Assembly: GCA_016763895.1 (NCBI GenBank)
Contig: JAESSV010000263.1
Coordinates: 1-9,725, forward strand
From: Magnetovibrio sp.
GTDB lineage: Bacteria; Pseudomonadota; Alphaproteobacteria; Rhodospirillales; Magnetovibrionaceae
Length of the DNA: 9,725 nucleotides
Direction: 5' to 3'
Shown: positions 1 through 5,118 of the stretch, piece after piece
Layout of the letters: each line of letters opens with the position of its first letter
Position numbering within the stretch: the first letter of the stretch is position 1
The notes under the pieces: model-generated
Database searches by the model: none
What the model was told of the DNA's origin: nothing
The model's input: the letters and a program-made list of their open reading frames with translations, nothing else
Program-made: the position numbers and the translations under genes

Positions 1-1155
1 TGTTTTGCGTTGCGCATCGCGTCTTCTATGGCGCGCGACGAAGGCTGGCTGGCCGAACACATGTTGATTGTTGGCCTGGAAAGCCCGGAAGGTGAAAAAA
101 CCTATATTGCTGCGGCTTTTCCTTCGGCTTGTGGCAAAACCAATTTGGCCATGCTGATCCCCCCCAAAGGCATGGATGGGTGGAAAGTATGGACGGTTGG
201 CGATGATATTGCCTGGATCAAACCCGGGGATGATGGCAAACTTTACGCCATTAATCCGGAATATGGCTACTTTGGCGTGGCTCCGGGAACCTCCGAGGAT
301 TCAAACCCAACGGCCCTGAAAACCTTGGACGAAGGCTGTATTTACACCAATGTTGCGCTGACCGACGAGGGTGATGTGTGGTGGGAAGACTTATCAGAGC
401 CCCCCGCTCACTTGATCGATTGGAAAGGCAACGATTGGACACCTGAATCGACCACGCCTGCGGCTCATCCCAATTCCCGTTTTGCGGCTCCGGCGTCTCG
501 GTGTCCGTCCATTGATCCCGCGTGGGAAGACCCCAAAGGTGTCCCGATCAAGGCCTTTATATTTGGCGGAAGGTTGTCAAAAACCTATCCCTTGGTGTTT
601 CAATCTTTAGATTGGAATCACGGTGTTTACATGGCCGCGACCATGGGGTCCGAAGCCACCGCCGCCGCAGAAGGCCAAGCCGCGATTCGCCGCGACCCGT
701 TCGCCATGTTGCCGTTTTGTGGTTACAACATGGGCGATTATTGGCAGCATTGGATGGATTTTGGGGCCAAGTTGGATAATCCCCCGAAAATCTTCCGCGT
801 CAACTGGTTCCGCAAAGACAAAGATGGCAAATTCATGTGGCCCGGATTTAGGCAAAACATGCGCGTTCTCAAATGGGTCGTTGACCGGGTGAATGGGCAT
901 GGCAATGGCGTTGAAAGCCCCTTGGGTCACATGCCAATGCACGCCGATATTCCATGGGAAGGTTTGGATTATGACGATGAACATTTCCATCATTTGATGG
1001 AAGTTGACCGCGCCGGAGCCTTGGATGATGCCGAAGACCAAAGCGAACTGTTTGGGCGCTTTGGCGATAAGCTTCCCCCCGAAATGGAACGCCAACGCCA
1101 AGCTCAAATTAGCCGTTTGAATGCGGCACCGGAAATTTGGAAATTACCGGATTAA
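1..1155 (+). CDS. pckG: Phosphoenolpyruvate carboxykinase (GTP), C-terminal part, 5' end outside window
   Basis: This enzyme converts oxaloacetate and GTP to phosphoenolpyruvate, CO2 and GDP in the cytosol, the committed step of gluconeogenesis. The frame is open from base 1 (first residues CFALRIAS) to a TAA at 1153-1155, giving 384 residues. GTP-type enzymes are about 600 residues, so roughly 220-240 N-terminal residues are missing; the TTG at base 10 is internal, not the start. Seen in the fragment: the phosphate-binding loop FPSACGKTN (residues 40-48) with the family's reactive cysteine, the metal-binding VGDDIAW (66-72), HPNSRF, FIFGGR, the [10 protein letters not shown] region, [14 protein letters not shown] and the [16 protein letters not shown] guanine-pocket region. 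It is clearly the GTP family, not the ATP-type PckA. One oddity is that the residue after GGR is Leu (fragment residue 192), where homologues I recall have Arg. The gene converges on the potassium channel gene, their ends overlapping by 4 bases. Confidence 0.97.
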   Translation, partial: CFALRIASSMARDEGWLAEHMLIVGLESPEGEKTYIAAAFPSACGKTNLAMLIPPKGMDGWKVWTVGDDIAWIKPGDDGKLYAINPEYGYFGVAPGTSEDSNPTALKTLDEGCIYTNVALTDEGDVWWEDLSEPPAHLIDWKGNDWTPESTTPAAHPNSRFAAPASRCPSIDPAWEDPKGVPIKAFIFGGRLSKTYPLVFQSLDWNHGVYMAATMGSEATAAAEGQAAIRRDPFAMLPFCGYNMGDYWQHWMDFGAKLDNPPKIFRVNWFRKDKDGKFMWPGFRQNMRVLKWVVDRVNGHGNGVESPLGHMPMHADIPWEGLDYDDEHFHHLMEVDRAGALDDAEDQSELFGRFGDKLPPEMERQRQAQISRLNAAPEIWKLPD

Positions 1156-2180
1156 TCGCTTTCTTTAACGGGGGATTTAACGCGGGATTTTGAAGGGGCT
1201 TGATCAAGCGAAAGATGGCAATGCGGGCATTTTTCACCGTGTTCAGATCTGCGTTTGAACAAAACCGTGTCCGTGATGGATTTAACGTCGGCGGTGCTGA
1301 GGTTCAGGTCGTGCACCAACTTATCTAAATTCTTTTGCTCATCGTTTGAGATAAAGCCGTCTTGCAGGGCTTCTTGGATATGTTTTTTCAGCTCGATGCG
1401 ATTGCGGTTCAGGGCATTGTTAAAGCCTGAGGCCAAGATACCCGCCGGTAAAGCCACCATCCCCAACCCCACCATGGCGATAAAGGCCCCGACGATCTTG
1501 CCATAAACGGTCAGCGGAACAACATCCCCATACCCCACCGTGGTCATGGTGATGATGGCCCAATACATGGACGCGGGAATGGAAGAAAACACCTCGGGTT
1601 GGACGTTGTGTTCAAACTCGAACGCCAACGTGGCGGCGATGAACATCAAAAACATGGATACAAACATCGCCGCACCAATGGTGCGGGCTTCTTCGCGGAA
1701 AACACCGAACAACAATGTCATGGCACTGGAATATCGGGTCAGTTTAAAAATGCGCAACAACCGCAAGGCTCTGAGAATACGAAGATCGGCCCCAACAAAC
1801 ATAGACAAATAAAAGGGTGCGATGGCGATCACATCAATAATAGCCAGCCACGTGAACATATAACGCACGCGCCCTTTTATGGGGTGAGCGTGCTCATGCC
1901 GCCAAGGGTTGTCAACCGCGGACCACAACCTTGCTAAATATTCCAGGGTGAAAACAACCACCGAGAAAACCTCAAACCAATGGAAATATATCTCAATTCC
2001 GATTTTTAGGCTGTCCACGGATTCCAGCACCACCACCACAACATTAAGACTGATCAGAACGATCAAGCCAAGGTCGACAAAACGCGACAGCCAGTCTTTG
2101 CCGTTGACCCCGTGCAAGACCTCAGCCGTTCTCAGGCGCAATCGTTCATATGTATTTTGTGGTTTAAGTACGCGTTCCAT
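1152..2180 (-). CDS. Six-transmembrane voltage-gated-type potassium channel
   Basis: This is a 342-residue inner-membrane ion channel subunit, expected to work as a tetramer conducting K+. Segments seen in order: S1 about 34-52, S2 about 64-86, S3 about 108-128, and an S4 voltage sensor with basic residues every third position (R134, R137, R140, R143, K146). S5 is about 165-188, followed by a pore helix, the K+ selectivity filter TTVGYGD (213-219), and S6 about 225-255. The cytosolic tail holds a predicted helical stretch (261-310), a CPHCH cluster (318-322) that could bind metal, and a basic tail with a KSRV-KSPV duplication. The ATG at 2180-2178 is the only reasonable start, because an in-frame TGA lies 30 bases upstream; no good Shine-Dalgarno sequence precedes it. 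The gene lies 44 bases downstream of the DUF423 gene on the same strand, so they are probably cotranscribed. Family assignment is secure; gating and physiological role are not known. Confidence 0.95.
   Translation of the reverse strand: MERVLKPQNTYERLRLRTAEVLHGVNGKDWLSRFVDLGLIVLISLNVVVVVLESVDSLKIGIEIYFHWFEVFSVVVFTLEYLARLWSAVDNPWRHEHAHPIKGRVRYMFTWLAIIDVIAIAPFYLSMFVGADLRILRALRLLRIFKLTRYSSAMTLLFGVFREEARTIGAAMFVSMFLMFIAATLAFEFEHNVQPEVFSSIPASMYWAIITMTTVGYGDVVPLTVYGKIVGAFIAMVGLGMVALPAGILASGFNNALNRNRIELKKHIQEALQDGFISNDEQKNLDKLVHDLNLSTADVKSITDTVLFKRRSEHGEKCPHCHLSLDQAPSKSRVKSPVKESD
1164..1187 (-). repeat. 12-bp tandem duplication in the channel C-terminus
   Basis: On the + strand TTTAACGGGGGA (1164-1175) is followed directly by TTTAACGCGGGA (1176-1187), two copies differing at one base. 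A further TTT follows at 1188-1190. Read on the minus strand in the channel frame, the copies encode the successive tetrapeptides KSRV and KSPV, just before the final KESD. The unit is a multiple of three, so copy-number change would keep the frame. Confidence 0.8.
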
Positions 2181-2224
2181 ATCAAAAGGATAGCGTGATA
2201 TGAAAGCCGATCATAGCCCCAAGA

Positions 2225-2611
2225 TTAATCCGTTCTGGCGTGCCTTGCCCCTTGGACACCCAAAATCAACCAGCCCAACATCAACAAGCCGCCACCAAGG
2301 GGGGCTGCTCCGGTGACCGGAACAATTGACAATCCGCCAAAGCAATACAAAGTTCCGGCAAACAAAAGGATGCCCGTTTGAAAGAAAACTCCGGCCACAC
2401 TGAGGCTTTTGTTTGCCCCCTTGCTCAACAACAAGCCAACCCCCAATAAGGCGATGGCATGCCACATTTGATATTGAGAACCCATCATAAAAATATCGCG
2501 AATTTCAGGAACGTCGCCAAGGGCATGCCAACCGTATGCTCCCATAGCCACGGCCATTGCCGCATTGATGCCTGATAATAAAATCCATTTGTTCATGACG
2601 TGTTCTTTCAT
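2225..2611 (-). CDS. DUF423 family small membrane protein
   Basis: This is a 128-residue, highly hydrophobic protein with about four transmembrane helices (about 8-28, 47-63, 70-91 and 97-119) and almost no soluble part. The DUF423 (YgdD-like) signatures are visible: GAYGWHAL near residue 24 and YQMWHAIALLGVG near residue 47, followed by a Gly-rich TGAAPLGGG loop. Length fits the family, which has no established biochemical function that I know of. Two starts are possible: ATG at 2611-2609, or ATG at 2596-2594 (MNKWILLSG), the latter closer to the usual family N-terminus; neither has a strong ribosome binding site. It is the first gene of a probable two-gene unit with the potassium channel and is divergent from the GGDEF gene. 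Confidence 0.92.
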   Translation of the reverse strand: MKEHVMNKWILLSGINAAMAVAMGAYGWHALGDVPEIRDIFMMGSQYQMWHAIALLGVGLLLSKGANKSLSVAGVFFQTGILLFAGTLYCFGGLSIVPVTGAAPLGGGLLMLGWLILGVQGARHARTD

Positions 2612-2632
2612 TTTAACGTTATCTTGAGCGTT

Positions 2633-2645
2633 TGTGTTTTACACA
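2633..2645. promoter_or_regulatory. 13-bp palindrome in the DUF423/GGDEF divergent start region
   Basis: The arms TGTGT (2633-2637) and ACACA (2641-2645) are perfect inverted repeats separated by TTT. They lie between the divergently read DUF423 and GGDEF genes, and overlap the GTG candidate start of the latter. A short AT-rich dyad there could be an operator, but five-base arms also occur by chance. The dyad is seen directly; regulatory function is inference. Confidence 0.25.
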
Positions 2646-3899
2646 TACAATATGGTCGCAAGAAATGCCTTTTTTGTTTTGCTGTCTCCCGTCATTGTTT
2701 TTATGGCGGGGGCTGCTCTGATATCCAAACCGCAAGCTGTGCCTTTTTCCTTGGGCGTTGTCTTGCCCATGTTGCCCTACGTGTTGGGAGCGGCCGCCGT
2801 GGTGTTGGGGTGGTGGTTTAAAACTCCGCGTGTGGTTTTGATGGTGTGTCTTTTGGTGGGCGCGCATTGGGTGCTGTCCACCTTTGTTCCTGATATAGAA
2901 CATGTTGGGGCCCATTCAAGAGAGCTGATGGTAATTTATGCGGCCTTAGCTGTTCTTTTCCCCGTCAATGCGGTTTTAATTGCCAGCATGGCCGATCGCG
3001 GCTTTGCCTCTAAAAGCGTGATCGCATGGGCGCTCTTTATGCTCGTGCAAATTATTGCGGTGGTGGTGATTTGGGGTGCGGACCTTGGCGTCAGCACATG
3101 GTTGGACGAAATTCTGCATATGCGCGTGTTTGATGCGCGGCTGGATTATTGGTCCATGTTGCCGCAACCCGCAATTTTGTTGTTTTTTGTCGCCATGGTG
3201 GCTTTGTTTGGCCGCGCGGCCTGGCGTGGAAGCGCCCTTGATGGGGGTTTGTTTGGGGCTGTCGCCGCCGGAGCCCTCGCCTTGCATGGGGCCGGACAAG
3301 GCCATTTGCCGCACATCATGTTTTCACTGGGCTGTTTTGTGCTCTTGGTTTCGGTCCTGCAAGAAAGCTACCGCTTGGCTTACATTGACGAACTGACCAG
3401 CCTTCCGGGGCGCAGGGCTTTGATGCATGATCTGGAATCTTTAAGGGGCTGTTATACGGTCGCCATGTTGGACGTGGATCATTTTAAAAAATTCAATGAC
3501 ACCTATGGGCACAGCGTCGGAGATCAGGTGTTGATGATGGTCGCCAGCCGCATGATGAAAGTCACGGGCGGGGGCCGCGCCTTTCGCTATGGCGGTGAAG
3601 AATTTACGGTTTTATTCCCGCGCAAAACCGCCCCTCAAGCTTTGCCTCATTTGGATAAATTGCGCAAGGCCATTGCCGAAGCCCGGTTCGAGTTGCGCGA
3701 CCAAGACCGCCCCAAAGAAAAACCAGCCCGCACACAAAAACCTCGACCCAAGACCGATAAACATGCCTTTGTCAGCGTGACCATTTCGATCGGAGCCGCC
3801 GAACATGGCCCAGGCCAAAAAGCAGACGAAACGCTAAAAGCTTCGGATCAAGCGCTGTACCGCGCCAAGGACAATGGCCGAAATCAGGTTTCAATTTAA
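2634..3899 (+). CDS. Membrane-anchored GGDEF diguanylate cyclase
   Basis: This protein is predicted to make cyclic di-GMP from two GTP at the inner membrane. From the GTG at 2634 it has 421 residues. Residues about 10-245 hold seven or eight hydrophobic helices forming an unassigned membrane sensor or anchor, which runs straight into LAYIDELTSLPGRR and a GGDEF domain (about 250-421). The domain has the metal-binding LDVDHFKKFNDTYGH, the active-site loop RYGGEEF (GGEEF at 320-324), VTISIGAAE, and the closing ALYRAKDNGRN, so catalysis looks intact. The RxxD product-inhibition site expected just before the loop is absent (T at -9, G at -6). A basic, proline-rich insert sits at about 359-377. The start is uncertain: the GTG has TTGAG five bases upstream, while the ATG at 2652 (MVARN) has no visible ribosome binding site. 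There is no HAMP, PAS or EAL domain. The gene is divergent from the DUF423 gene and convergent with uppP. Confidence 0.94.
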   Translation: MFYTYNMVARNAFFVLLSPVIVFMAGAALISKPQAVPFSLGVVLPMLPYVLGAAAVVLGWWFKTPRVVLMVCLLVGAHWVLSTFVPDIEHVGAHSRELMVIYAALAVLFPVNAVLIASMADRGFASKSVIAWALFMLVQIIAVVVIWGADLGVSTWLDEILHMRVFDARLDYWSMLPQPAILLFFVAMVALFGRAAWRGSALDGGLFGAVAAGALALHGAGQGHLPHIMFSLGCFVLLVSVLQESYRLAYIDELTSLPGRRALMHDLESLRGCYTVAMLDVDHFKKFNDTYGHSVGDQVLMMVASRMMKVTGGGRAFRYGGEEFTVLFPRKTAPQALPHLDKLRKAIAEARFELRDQDRPKEKPARTQKPRPKTDKHAFVSVTISIGAAEHGPGQKADETLKASDQALYRAKDNGRNQVSI

Positions 3900-3907
3900 G
3901 TTTATCG

Positions 3908-3929
3908 TTGGTGATCGGATCAGAACCAA
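3908..3929. other. Imperfect hairpin in the GGDEF/uppP convergent gap
   Basis: The 59-base gap between the convergent stop codons holds TTGG-TGAT (3908-3915), a CGG loop, then ATCA (3919-3922), an unpaired GAA, and CCAA (3926-3929). This gives an eight-pair stem with a three-base bulge. It sits where a bidirectional terminator would be expected, but no T-run follows on either strand and the stem is not GC-rich. A second tiny stem, AGCC-TC-GGCT, lies at about 3946-3955. It may be chance. Confidence 0.25.
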
Positions 3930-3958
3930 GGAATAAAAGGTCGTAAGCCTCGGCTGTA

Positions 3959-4777
3959 TTACGCAGGAGGGGAAACGTACCCGTACGCCACCGCCAACAA
4001 CGCCCCGCCCAGGGCTATTCGGTACAAGACGAAGGGGGTAAAGCTGGCCCGTCTGAGCCATGCCATCATCAAAGCAATGGCCACCAGCGCAGACACAAAC
4101 GATAGCCCAATGCCCGTCAGGGCGGTGTTCATTTGCAAAACGTCACCGCTTTTATAAAGATCCAGTCCCTTTAGGACGCCAGCACCGACGATGGCGGGAA
4201 TGGATAACAGCATGGAAAAGCGGGCGCAATCTACACGTTCCATACCCAACAAACGGCCCGCCGCCATGGTGATACCGCTGCGCGATGTGCCGGGAATAAG
4301 AGCCAAGCATTGAGAAATGCCTATGATCAAAACATCGGAAACGCCAAGATGTTCCATACGCCGGAGCGTTAAGCCAAATTTATCCGTCATCCATAAAACC
4401 AGGCCAAAGCCCAAGGTCGCCCAACCGATAACTTCGATGGATCGAATGCCTTCTGGCATGGCTTTGTGCATCCAATAGCCAGCCCCCACCACGGGAAGCG
4501 TGCCCAACACCAAAAGAAAACCAATCCGCGCGCCATCGTTCACGCCTTTGCCTTTGATCACCCGCCACAACCCGGCAAGGATCATGATAATGTCACGCCA
4601 AAGATAAACCACAACCGCGCCCAATGTGCCCACGTGCACGGCGACATCAAGGGTCACGCCTTGATCTTCCCAACCCACCAACCACGGCACCAAAACCAAA
4701 TGACCAGACGAGCTGATGGGTAAAAATTCAGTGATTCCCTGAACAAGGGCGAGAACGGCAATATGAAAAAAAGGCAC
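3959..4777 (-). CDS. uppP: Undecaprenyl-diphosphatase UppP (BacA family)
   Basis: This integral inner-membrane enzyme removes a phosphate from undecaprenyl pyrophosphate, regenerating the lipid carrier for peptidoglycan and other surface polymers; overproduction gives bacitracin resistance in other bacteria. The BacA signatures are present: QGITEFLPISSSGHL (13-27, with catalytic Glu17 and His26) and PGTSRSG (162-168, catalytic Arg166), plus DVAVHVGTL after the first motif. Most of the rest is hydrophobic helices. I chose the GTG at 4777-4775, which gives 272 residues and an N-terminus (MPFFHIAVLALVQG) of the usual family length, with GGAG 11 bases upstream. The frame stays open to a TTG at 4825-4823, which would add 16 residues with no family counterpart; no in-frame ATG is near. 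It is transcribed alone and is divergent from gltB. Confidence 0.96.
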   Translation of the reverse strand: MPFFHIAVLALVQGITEFLPISSSGHLVLVPWLVGWEDQGVTLDVAVHVGTLGAVVVYLWRDIIMILAGLWRVIKGKGVNDGARIGFLLVLGTLPVVGAGYWMHKAMPEGIRSIEVIGWATLGFGLVLWMTDKFGLTLRRMEHLGVSDVLIIGISQCLALIPGTSRSGITMAAGRLLGMERVDCARFSMLLSIPAIVGAGVLKGLDLYKSGDVLQMNTALTGIGLSFVSALVAIALMMAWLRRASFTPFVLYRIALGGALLAVAYGYVSPPA

Positions 4778-4854
4778 GACTTCCAGGGCTCCGATATTTA
4801 AGTCAAGGGAACTTTGCGAATCCAATATTGCTCGACTTTACCCCACACAGACGG

Positions 4855-4872
4855 GACGGGCAAAGCCCTGTC
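4855..4872. other. Short GC-rich hairpin upstream of uppP
   Basis: GACGGGC (4855-4861), loop AAA, then GCCC-T-GTC (4865-4872) forms a seven-pair stem with a single bulged T. It lies about 78-95 bases upstream of the chosen uppP start and would be in the 5' leader if transcription starts farther out. No T-run follows on either strand, so it is not a standard terminator. Function is unknown. Confidence 0.3.
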
Positions 4873-4925
4873 TTCTAAATAAGCCTTATGGGTTCATGTT
4901 TTTTCACCCAATTGCAGCCAAAAAA

Positions 4926-4965
4926 GATTTAGCGGGGTTTTCTTTTGTCACCACTTCCGCTAATC
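4926..4965. other. Imperfect inverted repeat in the uppP-gltB gap
   Basis: GATTTAGCGG (4926-4935) and CCGCTAATC (4957-4965) pair over nine bases with one bulged T, including a perfect six-base core TAGCGG/CCGCTA. They enclose a 21-base T-rich spacer. It lies near the middle of the divergent region, about 155-190 bases before gltB, and could be a two-half-site operator or a weak RNA hairpin. The long spacer makes a terminator unlikely. Confidence 0.3.
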
Positions 4966-4993
4966 TCAGGCCTCAAAAGTTTCAAGATAAACG

Positions 4994-5023
4994 TTCAAAT
5001 GTTTAGGCCGTGTTGAATATATT
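4994..5023 (+). promoter_or_regulatory. Weak sigma70-like promoter candidate for gltB
   Basis: TTCAAA (4994-4999) and TATATT (5018-5023) match the -35 and -10 consensus at four and five of six positions with an 18-base spacer. Transcription would start near 5030, leaving a leader of about 88 bases before gltB. Such matches are common in AT-rich DNA, so this is only the best candidate I could see by eye. Confidence 0.22.
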
Positions 5024-5118
5024 GCACACGGGATATGAATTTAGCGCCTTGTTAACATCTTGATACTACAGTTTTTTTCCAGGCGCACTTACGCTTCTGA
5101 TGAGGATGGATATTTGAT

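Larger units (their letters stand above)
4778..5118. other. Divergent intergenic region between uppP and gltB
   Basis: These 341 bases separate two divergent genes and should hold promoters for both. I see no conserved protein frame and no RNA gene I can recognise. The region is AT-richer than the flanking genes. It contains two imperfect hairpins, a weak sigma70-like promoter candidate toward gltB, and a 6-bp inverted repeat GCGCCT (5044-5049) / AGGCGC (5081-5086). I looked for a sigma54 element (GG-N10-GC with TTGC), as expected for an NtrC-controlled nitrogen gene, and did not find a matching pair. Confidence 0.7.

Noticed and set aside
607..1107. Long minus-strand open frame opposite pckG
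   Set aside because: It is a shadow: the opposite strand carries conserved PEPCK motifs throughout, and this translation shows no recognisable family.
1198..1209. 12-bp palindrome GCTTGATCAAGC as a transcription terminator
   Set aside because: It folds to only a four-pair stem, has no T-run after it on either strand, and lies inside the channel coding sequence.
2200..2316. A 38-codon + strand frame (ATG 2200, TGA 2314) with AAAGGA nine bases upstream
   Set aside because: It lies antisense to the 3' end of the well-supported DUF423 gene, and its composition (Ser, Pro, Thr, His rich) looks like a shadow of that gene. The ribosome-site match alone is not enough.
4893..4912. TGGGT/ACCCA inverted repeat around a T-run upstream of uppP
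   Set aside because: The stem is only five pairs and the T-run is in the loop rather than after it, so it does not fit a terminator. There is also no gene upstream for it to end.
5007..5027. Possible sigma54 promoter GGCCG...TTGCAC before gltB
   Set aside because: The GG and GC elements are 15 bases apart instead of 10, so the spacing rules it out.
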